Shown one piece after another: positions 25,794-33,874 of a stretch of DNA of 64,000 nucleotides (its first letter is position 1; every line of letters begins with the position of its first letter). Under the pieces are notes generated by a model. That model had not been told where the DNA came from. It ran no database searches and saw only the letters and a program-made list of their open reading frames with translations. Source of the DNA: an uncultured Bacteroidales bacterium (GTDB taxonomy: Bacteria; Bacteroidota; Bacteroidia; Bacteroidales; F082); the NCBI GenBank assembly GCA_905234275.1, contig CAJOHD010000001.1:268524-332523 (forward strand), in the 5' to 3' direction. The position numbers and the translations under genes are program-made.

Positions 25794-28649
25794 TTATCTA
25801 AAGATTTCCTTGTATTTCAACTCCTTGATAGTCCCGTACTTTTCAAGTGCCTTCAGGTCAATTTGTTTCTTGTTTCCTGACATCATGATCACGATCGGAC
25901 GGTCAGCAACGTATTTCTTGTAGAAATCGTAAACGTCTTTGTATTCCGTCTTCTTGATGATGTCGGTGTATTCCATACGTGGGTCGTGGTTGTAGCCTTG
26001 CTCCATCCATGTGCTCACCTGTGAAGGAATGCTTCTGAAGCTTACGTAATCTGATGCGCGCGACATAATCAAAGCGTCTTTTGAGGCGTTGAACTTCTCG
26101 AGGCGTTCAGGCATGTCGGTGATAAGACCGCGCAAAACGTCGATACCCTCGTTGGTCTTGTCCGACTGAGTACCTAAGAAAGCATACAACATGCTTGGTT
26201 TTCTGTCGAGATAGTCGGTCATGTAGTAGCCATAAGCTGTGTAACCCAATGAACGGAATTCTCTAACCTCTTGAAACACAATTGAATACATGTCGGTGCC
26301 GAAATACTTGTTGAACACCATCGAGACAGCTTTCTCTTCCATGTTCAAGATCTCGCTTGGCACGTGCATGTAGATGTTGCTCTGACGGAACTTCTTGTTG
26401 TGAGCGATAAACACCTGGTTGTCGGTGAATGTCTTCTCTGTCTTGAAGCTCTTCTCAGATTTAACGACATCGTCTTTTACGAGATTGTGCTTCTTCAAAG
26501 CCTCGATAACCTTCTGATTGTCAATGTTTCCGATGAATAACACTTCTCCGTTGTAGTTGAGGGCGTTGTCAACCTCACTTAACAGTTCTTCGCCGCTGCG
26601 TTTCTTCCATTGTTTGATAGGTGTCTCAGCGAGATAGCTTGATTTTTCACCATAAAGCGCATATTGGCGCACTGCCTCTGCCCATTCTGAAGCGTCTTCT
26701 TTCAGGGTCTCTTCTTCCATCTTCTCGCTATCGTAGATGATATCTATCTTCTTCTCATCGTTAGCTGGATTGTAGAGTTTTTCCTCGCAAAGGGCGAGAA
26801 TCTTATCCAAATCCTTCTCGAAACCTTCGATTACGACATTGCAATTGCTCTGGTTTGCGTAGATTGATATTGTAGCTCCAAGTTTCTGAAGCTCAAGGCT
26901 GAATTCTTCGAAAGTCTTGTCCTTGGTGCCTTGCATATCGAAATACGTTAATGCACGGTTAAGATCAGGATCGTCGATGGTGCCATAGTTGTGAGTGATG
27001 CTCAAGTTGAAGATATCGTTGTACGGATTCTTGGTGGAAATCATTGTGAAGCAATCGTTGATCTTTGTGATTTTCACGTCTTTGTTGAAATCGATAACCT
27101 GTGGAGTCACTTGTGGAACTTCCTGAGCCTCAATCATCATAGCGAAATCTGACTTGGCGTCGGTGTTCTTTGCCTCGATAGGTTTCCAGTTAGGCTTGTC
27201 GACCTTGTCTTTTGGAGCTGAGCCCATCTTTGAACGAATGTCGAGATAGTTGTCGTCGAAATATTTGTTTGCAATCGCAACGATTTCGTCCTTCGTAATG
27301 GTCTTAATGCGTTCTGTCTCAGCGAGATATTCATCGTATGTCATTCCGCGTTGCTCGAGTGCGAGTAATAACTGTGCCAACGAACCGAGGCTTTCAATAT
27401 CCTGTTCACGCTCCTTCAGCATGTTGACGCGGATTGCTTCGAAGAGGTCGTCGCTGAACTCGCCGTTTTTCAGTTTGTTGAGGCTTTCAAAAACGTAAGC
27501 TTCAGCTTTTTCGTGCGACTGACCGATGAGTTTAGGAACGTACATTATGATGTTGGCTCCGTGGTCTTCAAGTGAGAGAGGCATGAGCATGGCCATCATG
27601 ATGTTGCCATCAAGCATGTCTTTGTCCATGATACCTGTTTCACCGTTGCTGAAGACGCTGCAGGCGATGCTGAGAGGGAGATAATCTGGGTCGGAAACCT
27701 TGACACCGCGCCATGCGAGAACACCAACCTTGATTGGAGTCATGCGCACCTCTTTGATGGTCTGGCCCTTAAACTCAGGCAAGGTGAATTCAGGCTGTGC
27801 AGGAATCTCTCCGCTGCGCCATGTGCCGAACTTCTCGGCCACCATAGGCTCGATTTCATCGATGTTGAAATCACCGACGAGGATGAGAGTCATGTTGTTG
27901 GCAACATAATATGTGTTGAAGAACTCGCGCATCTTGCTGGTTTGAGGGTTCTTCAGGTGCTCGGTCAGACCGATAATCGGACGGCCGTAAGGATGCTCGC
28001 CGAAGATTTCTTGGAACATGTATTCCTGGAAGGCGTTGATAGGACCGTCGCCATACATGTTTTTCTCCTCATAAACGGTCTCGAGTTCGCTTTGGAACAG
28101 ACGGAACACTGGATAACGGAAACGCTCGGCGTAGACGTCCATCCACTTGCCGATCTGGTTGGCAGGGAAGGCGTTGTAGTAAATAGTCTGGTCGTAGGCT
28201 GTACCTGCATTCAAACCTGTACCACCCATTTTGGTGAGGATCACGTCGACCTCGTTCGGGATGGCGTAGTCTGTTGAAGCCAACGACAACTCGTTGATTT
28301 TCTGCTGGATCGCTGCGCGCTCGTTCAGGTCGGTTGTCTCATGCAGCTTGTCGTACATGATGTCGATGCTGTCGAGATACACCTTTTCGGCCTCCCAGTT
28401 GATGGTTCCGATTTTGTCGGTACCTTTGAACATGATATGCTCGAAATAGTGAGCCATACCTGTTGCTTCGAGAGGGTCGTTCTTGCTTCCTGCGTGCACA
28501 TAGACAGCGCCGTAAGCCTTCGGTGAGCTGTGGTCTTCGCACAACACCACCTTCAATCCATTGTCAAGCTTCGTGGTCTTGACCTTCACCTGAGCGCTCA
28601 TCACGTTGACGCTCAAGATGATAACTAATGCTAAGAATAATTTTTTCAT
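25794..28649 (-). CDS. M16 family zinc peptidase (insulinase-like), two-module
   Basis: The 951-residue protein has a signal peptide (MKKLFLALVIILSVNVMSAQ), then an M16 catalytic domain with the inverted zinc motif HYFEH at 67-71 (H67, E70, H71) and a downstream glutamate in TVYEEKNM (about 194). A second, inactive M16-like half ends in the VYDFYKKYVADRPIVIMMSG stretch. Such periplasmic peptidases degrade or process peptides. The gene lies 59 bases after the GntR regulator on the same strand, the gap being filled by TAAACT repeats, so co-transcription with the ABC genes is possible but not shown. Confidence 0.92.
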   Translation of the reverse strand: MKKLFLALVIILSVNVMSAQVKVKTTKLDNGLKVVLCEDHSSPKAYGAVYVHAGSKNDPLEATGMAHYFEHIMFKGTDKIGTINWEAEKVYLDSIDIMYDKLHETTDLNERAAIQQKINELSLASTDYAIPNEVDVILTKMGGTGLNAGTAYDQTIYYNAFPANQIGKWMDVYAERFRYPVFRLFQSELETVYEEKNMYGDGPINAFQEYMFQEIFGEHPYGRPIIGLTEHLKNPQTSKMREFFNTYYVANNMTLILVGDFNIDEIEPMVAEKFGTWRSGEIPAQPEFTLPEFKGQTIKEVRMTPIKVGVLAWRGVKVSDPDYLPLSIACSVFSNGETGIMDKDMLDGNIMMAMLMPLSLEDHGANIIMYVPKLIGQSHEKAEAYVFESLNKLKNGEFSDDLFEAIRVNMLKEREQDIESLGSLAQLLLALEQRGMTYDEYLAETERIKTITKDEIVAIANKYFDDNYLDIRSKMGSAPKDKVDKPNWKPIEAKNTDAKSDFAMMIEAQEVPQVTPQVIDFNKDVKITKINDCFTMISTKNPYNDIFNLSITHNYGTIDDPDLNRALTYFDMQGTKDKTFEEFSLELQKLGATISIYANQSNCNVVIEGFEKDLDKILALCEEKLYNPANDEKKIDIIYDSEKMEEETLKEDASEWAEAVRQYALYGEKSSYLAETPIKQWKKRSGEELLSEVDNALNYNGEVLFIGNIDNQKVIEALKKHNLVKDDVVKSEKSFKTEKTFTDNQVFIAHNKKFRQSNIYMHVPSEILNMEEKAVSMVFNKYFGTDMYSIVFQEVREFRSLGYTAYGYYMTDYLDRKPSMLYAFLGTQSDKTNEGIDVLRGLITDMPERLEKFNASKDALIMSRASDYVSFRSIPSQVSTWMEQGYNHDPRMEYTDIIKKTEYKDVYDFYKKYVADRPIVIMMSGNKKQIDLKALEKYGTIKELKYKEIFR

Positions 28650-28651
28650 CT

Positions 28652-28732
28652 ATTAAACTTTTAAACTTATAAACTTTTAAACTATTAAACTACTCTAAAC
28701 TTTAAACTCTAAACTCTACACTTTATTATATC
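28652..28732. repeat. TAAACT-type short-repeat tract
   Basis: Variants of TTTAAACT, TAAACTAC and CTCTAAACTCTA are repeated about ten times between the M16 gene and the GntR gene, running into the last codons of the GntR gene. The same units occur in reverse orientation at 51601-51659 and in the same orientation at 47490-47545. Confidence 0.75.
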
Positions 28733-29056
28733 TTCCATTGTTAATCCATACAATTCCATTTTCTTTAGGAATTCCGGTACTTCGTTTTCAAGAAAATCCT
28801 TTTTCTGTTCCGAAAGAATCTTCTCCTTCGCGTCTTCGCAAACGTAGAATCCTATTCCGCGCTTGGTCGCGATAATCTCTTTCATCTGCAGGCGTTCGAA
28901 GGCGCGCATCACCGTGTTGGGGTTCACACCCAGCTCGACGCCTAGCTCGCGCACCGACATCACACGGTCGCCGCTGCGGAACTCACCGCTCAGGATACGC
29001 TCGCACACGTGATCGTAGATCTGCAAGTATATTGGTTTATGTCCGTTGAAATCCAT
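28709..29056 (-). CDS. GntR-family regulator, YtrA type
   Basis: The 115-residue protein is a short GntR regulator. It has the winged helix-turn-helix PIYLQIYDHVCERILSGEFRSGDRVMSVRELGVELGVNPNTVMRAFERL over about residues 8-57, the wing GIGFYV, and a small C-terminal part without a large ligand domain. Proteins of this size are YtrA-type repressors of ABC transporter operons that respond to cell-envelope stress. It is the last of three tightly packed genes (ATPase, permease, regulator; gaps -4 and +2 bases). A perfect palindrome just after their promoter is its probable operator, so the operon is likely autoregulated. Confidence 0.9.
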   Translation of the reverse strand: MDFNGHKPIYLQIYDHVCERILSGEFRSGDRVMSVRELGVELGVNPNTVMRAFERLQMKEIIATKRGIGFYVCEDAKEKILSEQKKDFLENEVPEFLKKMELYGLTMEDIIKCRV

Positions 29057-29058
29057 AA

Positions 29059-29919
29059 TCAGTATTTTTGAGTTTTAATTTTACGATAAACGCCAAACAG
29101 CATCAATGCAGAAACAATTATTTCAGTATACAAAGCGGCATTCATCCAGATAAATATTATGCGTTCAATGAATTCAGTGATATTATCCTCATCGAGCTGT
29201 TTTAAATATTCGGTGATAGCTTCATTATTTGCTACATAGTTAACGAAGATTATCATGATAATGATTAATAAGAGAATCAGTATTCCAATCATCTTGCCGG
29301 TTTTGCGCTTCTTGAAAATCATGTTTCCGAACATGAAAATCGATGAAAGCATCAATGTGCCAAGTAGACTTAAAATAGTCATGAATGTAGGAGATAAGCT
29401 ATTGATAAACAATGGCCATGTGTCATCTAATAAGTTGGCAACATCATGGTTTGCAATACTATAATCGATTTGTGCGTATTTATCGAAATACATCGACAAT
29501 GCGAAACCGTCGTATGGTCCGTTGATGAGGGCAAGGATGCTGTCGATCGCGAGTGCACCCGCCATATATATAATAGGTGTGACGATGACACAGAAGATAA
29601 CCATGCTTAGAAACTTCTCAAGCGTTGAAGCTGGCAACATAGCGTAGCCGATGCCTTTGCGCGAGTCGTTGCAGGTTTTGTAAAGTATGGCTGGCGCTAT
29701 GATTATAGCGATTTTCAAGAGAAAGTCGATGATGTTGACTCTCGCCATCGCATCGTAAATATGGGTTGTCCCATCTGTAGGCATGAGGGCTGTAAACAGG
29801 TAGATGACTACCGGAATAGCCCATAAGATTGCCAAAGCCAGAATGAAATTCGGGAAGAAGTTCAATCCATCGTGTTTGAGGATTTTTCCGAAACGGTTGA
29901 TATTGAATGTGTTGTTCAT
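29059..29919 (-). CDS. ABC transporter permease
   Basis: This 286-residue integral membrane protein has about six hydrophobic segments: near residues 20-43, 70-85, 100-125, 170-200, 208-230 and 255-275. There is no signal peptide and no enzyme motif. It starts inside the last codons of the ATPase gene (four-base overlap) and is followed after two bases by the GntR gene. It is therefore the membrane partner of that ATPase. What is transported cannot be told; YtrA-regulated systems elsewhere respond to cell-wall-active peptides. Confidence 0.8.
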   Translation of the reverse strand: MNNTFNINRFGKILKHDGLNFFPNFILALAILWAIPVVIYLFTALMPTDGTTHIYDAMARVNIIDFLLKIAIIIAPAILYKTCNDSRKGIGYAMLPASTLEKFLSMVIFCVIVTPIIYMAGALAIDSILALINGPYDGFALSMYFDKYAQIDYSIANHDVANLLDDTWPLFINSLSPTFMTILSLLGTLMLSSIFMFGNMIFKKRKTGKMIGILILLLIIIMIIFVNYVANNEAITEYLKQLDEDNITEFIERIIFIWMNAALYTEIIVSALMLFGVYRKIKTQKY

Positions 29920-30740
29920 TTCATTAAGTTTTTGATGGTTTCTTTATTCTTCATTACCGCATTGAACAGCGCCTCGATATTGACGTTGCTCTCCAAATGT
30001 TCTGTGTTAGGCATCACGTTGATGTAGCCGCCTGGCAGCATCTCGGTGTAGTAGGCATCCTGCAGTCTCTCAGGACTATATTCGAAGTAAATCTTGTCAG
30101 TGATTTCAGCGAAGCTGGCGTTCATCAAAACGTCGTCCTTGTCCAAAATCACGATAGGGTCGATGAGGTTCTCAACGTCTTTCACCTGATGGGTCGAGAT
30201 GATGACTGTGGTCTCGTCGCTGCAATATTGTGAAATCACCTTGCGGAACAAGGCTTTCGAAGGGATGTCGAGTCCGTTGGTAGGCTCGTCGAGGAAGAGG
30301 TAGTCGGTCTGCAACGACATTGCGCATGCCAGCAAAGCTTTCTTCTTCTGACCGTGCGAGAGCTCGTTGAATTTCTTGCTCAAATCGACTTCAAGCTCTT
30401 TCATGAGCTGGTTGAAGAGTGCGAAATCGTAACGAGGGTAGAACACTCCGATTTTCTGGATGAACTTCTCAGGTGTAGTGTCCTCGGTAATCACTTCCTC
30501 AGGCAGGAAGTATACGTTTTGCAGAAACTGCGGCTCCCTCATTGAAGGGGTAATGCCGTCAACTGTCACGCTGCCGTGCACTGGCTTCTGCAGACCGCAT
30601 ATTAATTTTAATAAGGTGGTCTTACCGACGCCATTTTCGCCTAAAAGTCCGTAGATGTTTCCCTTTTGGAACTCCAAGCTGATGTTTTTGAAGACTTGTG
30701 TATTTTTGTAAGCGAAGTCTAAATTATTGATTTTAATCAT
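29916..30740 (-). CDS. ABC transporter ATP-binding protein
   Basis: The 274-residue ATPase has Walker A GENGVGKTT (34-42), the signature as LSHGQKKK (127-134), Walker B LFLDEPTNGLD (148-158) and a switch histidine in ISTHQVKD. A C-terminal extension of about 60 residues follows. It energises the permease encoded next. It is the first gene of the GntR-controlled operon. The promoter (30794-30823) and operator (30771-30790) lie just upstream. Confidence 0.93.
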   Translation of the reverse strand: MIKINNLDFAYKNTQVFKNISLEFQKGNIYGLLGENGVGKTTLLKLICGLQKPVHGSVTVDGITPSMREPQFLQNVYFLPEEVITEDTTPEKFIQKIGVFYPRYDFALFNQLMKELEVDLSKKFNELSHGQKKKALLACAMSLQTDYLFLDEPTNGLDIPSKALFRKVISQYCSDETTVIISTHQVKDVENLIDPIVILDKDDVLMNASFAEITDKIYFEYSPERLQDAYYTEMLPGGYINVMPNTEHLESNVNIEALFNAVMKNKETIKNLMK

Positions 30741-30770
30741 GTTATAAGAATTTTGTTGTCATTTTACCTC

Positions 30771-30790
30771 TGTATTAGTCATCTAATACA
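30771..30790 (-). promoter_or_regulatory. Probable GntR operator (perfect palindrome)
   Basis: TGTATTAG-TCAT-CTAATACA is a perfect 8-bp inverted repeat with a 4-bp spacer, placed at the expected transcription start, just below the -7 element. Its form resembles the GT...TA-TA...AC sites known for YtrA-type regulators. The regulator encoded last in the operon is the natural candidate to bind it. Confidence 0.7.
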
Positions 30791-30793
30791 CTG

Positions 30794-30823
30794 CAAAAAT
30801 ACAACAAATTTTTTATATGTCAA
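30794..30823 (-). promoter_or_regulatory. Promoter of the ABC/GntR operon
   Basis: On the minus strand TTGACA, a 16-base spacer and TATTTTTG are followed by CAG. The arrangement is almost the same as the pyrBI promoter. Confidence 0.7.
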
Positions 30824-30845
30824 GAAAAAAATGAAAAATTTTTTT

Positions 30846-31003
30846 GTCATTTCGACTGAAGCGTAATGAAATGGAGCGAAATGGATAAATCCTTATTTAA
30901 CGGAATCATTTTATTGTTTACGTTAAACAAGGATTTATTCGCCTGTGGCGAATGCTTTCGCTTCGCTCAGGTCTCGACTTCACTTCGTTACGCTCGAAAT
31001 GAC
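30846..31003. repeat. GTCATTTCGA inverted-repeat element, copy A (158 bp)
   Basis: The element starts GTCATTTCGACTGAAGCG and ends CGCTCGAAATGAC, so its ends are inverted. Inside it are AAATCCTTATTTAACG and its partial complement CGTTAAACAAGGATTT, giving a long imperfect hairpin. It lies between the ABC operon promoter and the end of the membrane-protein gene. Related copies are at 41429, 53877 and 55351. Confidence 0.85.
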
Positions 31004-31009
31004 GAATAA

Positions 31010-31720
31010 CTATTTCTTTATGCTAAGTATCACACCGAGTGCAACACCTAATGCTGCTGCAAACAGCACCTGAAGTGTTCCTGGCAACAAGAAAGTAATT
31101 GTGTGCGCTGGATACCAGAAAAATGGGATGGTTTTCTTAAACACAAAGCCATACTGGATGTTCCAGTTGATCTTTTCTGCCATTGTCTGCTGGATGTTGA
31201 GCGGACTGCTGAAGAATCCTGCCAGCGAGCCGCCTGTCTCAGCGACGTGAATATCGGTGATTTTATGGAATGTCATGAAAACTGGCGCAAACAAGGTGTT
31301 CATCAGCACACTGACGCAAAGCGCCACAAAGAACTTGCCCCAAGTGAGAGGAGCGCCTCCTAACAGTGGGTTGCCGTAAAACCATTTCGCTGCTTTGCCG
31401 TCAAGGTGGAACCCTCCATCAAGCAATGCCACAGTTCCAGTCTTGAAAATTGTCATCGCGGAGGCGATAACGACACCCAAAACACCCCAAACAAGCATCT
31501 TCGGCAACAAACCGAAGCCTTTTTTCATGTAAACGCCTTCTTTTATTCTCAAAGAAAGCATCTCGCCGAAAGTTCCGAGGATGGCGAACTTGAAGAAACT
31601 CATCAGCAAGCCGTGTTTGGTTGTCGCTCTTAAGAACCAATCCCATGCTCCCGGGATGAAAGCGAAGCCGCAGATAACTGCGGCTATCGCTATGATTGTG
31701 ATATAATCTGATCTTTTCAT
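31010..31720 (-). CDS. Multi-pass membrane protein, possibly Mpv17-like
   Basis: The 236-residue protein has about five hydrophobic segments and ends with FFWYPAHTITFLLPGTLQVLFAAALGVALGVILSIKK. That ending reminds me of the C-terminal signature of Mpv17/PMP22 proteins (a tryptophan-proline pair followed by a hydrophobic helix), but the match is weak. Its start codon overlaps the stop of the acetate-CoA ligase gene by one base, so the two are translated from the same message. Transport of an acid or CoA-linked metabolite would be an inference from that neighbour only. Confidence 0.65.
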   Translation of the reverse strand: MKRSDYITIIAIAAVICGFAFIPGAWDWFLRATTKHGLLMSFFKFAILGTFGEMLSLRIKEGVYMKKGFGLLPKMLVWGVLGVVIASAMTIFKTGTVALLDGGFHLDGKAAKWFYGNPLLGGAPLTWGKFFVALCVSVLMNTLFAPVFMTFHKITDIHVAETGGSLAGFFSSPLNIQQTMAEKINWNIQYGFVFKKTIPFFWYPAHTITFLLPGTLQVLFAAALGVALGVILSIKK

Positions 31721-33792
31721 TATTTCTCGATTCTAATACGTGCATCAACAGCAGTCACATAGCGTGGGTTGCCGAGCAATGGGTTGAGGTCCATCTCAGC
31801 GATCTCAGGAGCGGCCTGCACCAATGCGCTCACGCGAGCCACCTGGTCGGCATAGAGGTCGAGGTTGACACCTTCCTGACCACGGACGCCTTGCAAAATC
31901 TTGTAACCCTTGAGCTGCTTGAGCATCTCTTTGGCTTCGCCAGCTGTGATAGGAGCGAGGGCGCTCTGAACGTCTTTTAAAACCTCGATGAAGATACCGC
32001 CCAGACCGAAGAAGATCTGATGACCAAACTTGGCATCTTTGATGGCGCCGATGTAAACGTCGATACCGTCAAGCATCGGGTACATCTCCACTGCGTATGT
32101 GTCTTTAATGGCAATCAAACGGTCGAACTCCTTGGCAACTGTGTCGAGGTCTTTCACTCCGAGTGTCACGCCGCCAACATCTGATTTGTGGAGCGGACCG
32201 ACAACCTTCATCACCAGCGGCACGTCTTTCGAGCAGCCTACTTCTTTAGCGAATGCGAGGGCGTCTTCTTTCTTGCTCACTTCCACTGATTTCTTGCGGC
32301 TGATGCCAGCAGCGTCGAGTAACTCGTTATAGTCGGCAATCTCAAGATATCCTGACTTGCAGCGGTCGATGGTCTTGCGGATGCGAGCCACGTCGATCTT
32401 CGGCAACTCAACATGTTCTGGCTGTGGTTTCGGCGTGTGGTAAACCTTGCAAATTGCATTACCGAGCACACATTCTTCCGGGAAGTTGATGCGGCCTTTG
32501 GCAATGAAGTCGTTGATTTCGTCTTTCACGTTGATGATTGAAGGCAACACAGGGAAGATAGGCTTCTTGCAGGTCTTCATCTTTTCATCGAGAAGGTCGT
32601 AAACCTCTTTGTTGCTGAACAATCCCGGTGAGCCGAAGATAACTACTGAGAAGTCGATGTCTGTATATTCATTTTCGACTGTGTCGATGATATATCCAAG
32701 CTGTTCGGCTGTTCCTGTTGCGAGGAAGTCGATAGGGTTACCCACTGATGAGCCTCCGAAGAGCTTTGCCAACAATGCGGCGCTTGCCGGATGATCTTTC
32801 AATGGTGGAACCTCCATGCCGCCGTTGCTTAAAACGTCTGTTAACATAACAGCAGGACCGCCGGCGTGGGTGATGACAGCGCAGCGTTTACCTTTGATTT
32901 CTGGGTGCATGAACACGCCGCACACCGTTGTCAACTCCTGACGGTTGTTGCAACGCACTATGCCAGCCTTGCGGAACAATGCATCCACAGCGGCATCGTT
33001 AGTGGCGAGAGCGCCAGTGTGTGACGAAGCTGCACGTGAACCTGCTGCTGAACCGCCTGATTTAATAGCTGCGATATGGCATCCTTTGTTGATGAGGCTG
33101 CGTGAGTGTTTAAGCAGTCTCTGCGGGTCGCCGATCTTCTCCATGTAAAGCATGATGACACGGCTCGATTTCACTGGGTCGAATGTCTCGTCCAAGTGTT
33201 CCAAAACGTCCTCGATGCCGAGCTGAGCGCTGTTACCAACTGCCCAAACGCTGTTGAACTTCAGACCGTTGCTGATGCCGTATTCCTTAATAAACACTGC
33301 TGTTGCGCCAGAACCTGTGATAAAATCGACTCCATGAGGGTCGAGGGTCGGAATAGGGGTGTCGAAGCATCCTGCGTAGTTTACGTTAAGGAAGCCAGTG
33401 CAGTTAGGACCTATCAAGCTGCCGCCCACGCTGTTGATGGTGTCGACGATATGTTTCTCGATCAAAGCACCTTCGTGATTCTCCTCTGAGAAACCGGCGC
33501 TGATGATGATGAAGCCTTTGCAGCCTTTCTCTTTTGCCAAAACATCGACGGTCTGTGCGCAGAACTTAGCTGCGATGCAGAGGATGGCGCAGTCTACCTG
33601 CGGGAGTTCACTGACGCTGGCGTAGCATTTCACGCCTTGTACCTCGGTCTCTTTCGGGTTCACCGCGTAAACAGGGCCTCTGAATGGGCTCTCCAAAAGG
33701 TTTTTCAAAGCTTTTCCACCAGGTTTGTGAATGTCACTCGACGCACCGCACACTACGATGCTTTTTGGATTTAATAACTCTTTTGCAATCAT
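31720..33792 (-). CDS. Acetate-CoA ligase (ADP-forming), fused alpha-beta
   Basis: This enzyme converts acetyl-CoA (or another acyl-CoA), ADP and phosphate to the acid, CoA and ATP, so it can conserve energy at the end of fermentation. The 690 residues are the single-chain form: a CoA-binding Rossmann domain at 1-140 (SIVVCGASSDIHKPGG), two succinyl-CoA-ligase-like domains with the phosphorylated histidine H258 in AASSHTGALATND, and a C-terminal ATP-grasp domain from about 470 (KKEDALAFAKEVG, VVMKVVGPLHKSD). Substrate preference cannot be read. A TATCTTTG promoter element lies 35 bases upstream. Confidence 0.92.
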   Translation of the reverse strand: MIAKELLNPKSIVVCGASSDIHKPGGKALKNLLESPFRGPVYAVNPKETEVQGVKCYASVSELPQVDCAILCIAAKFCAQTVDVLAKEKGCKGFIIISAGFSEENHEGALIEKHIVDTINSVGGSLIGPNCTGFLNVNYAGCFDTPIPTLDPHGVDFITGSGATAVFIKEYGISNGLKFNSVWAVGNSAQLGIEDVLEHLDETFDPVKSSRVIMLYMEKIGDPQRLLKHSRSLINKGCHIAAIKSGGSAAGSRAASSHTGALATNDAAVDALFRKAGIVRCNNRQELTTVCGVFMHPEIKGKRCAVITHAGGPAVMLTDVLSNGGMEVPPLKDHPASAALLAKLFGGSSVGNPIDFLATGTAEQLGYIIDTVENEYTDIDFSVVIFGSPGLFSNKEVYDLLDEKMKTCKKPIFPVLPSIINVKDEINDFIAKGRINFPEECVLGNAICKVYHTPKPQPEHVELPKIDVARIRKTIDRCKSGYLEIADYNELLDAAGISRKKSVEVSKKEDALAFAKEVGCSKDVPLVMKVVGPLHKSDVGGVTLGVKDLDTVAKEFDRLIAIKDTYAVEMYPMLDGIDVYIGAIKDAKFGHQIFFGLGGIFIEVLKDVQSALAPITAGEAKEMLKQLKGYKILQGVRGQEGVNLDLYADQVARVSALVQAAPEIAEMDLNPLLGNPRYVTAVDARIRIEK

Positions 33793-33826
33793 ATATCTGT
33801 ATTTTTAATCTGTTTCCAAATTTTTG

Positions 33827-33834
33827 CAAAGATA
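33827..33834 (-). promoter_or_regulatory. Acetate-CoA ligase promoter -7 element
   Basis: On the minus strand TATCTTTGCA precedes the start codon by about 34 bases. The -33 region is not clear. Confidence 0.5.
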
Positions 33835-33874
33835 CAGATATTTGGTGGAATTTAAAAATTAATTTTCACCTTTT

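Noticed and set aside
33841..33873. Terminator hairpin GGTGGAATT/AATTTTCACC with T-run on the plus strand
   Set aside because: There is no plus-strand gene upstream, and on the minus strand, where the genes are, the run is A not T. The stem is imperfect.
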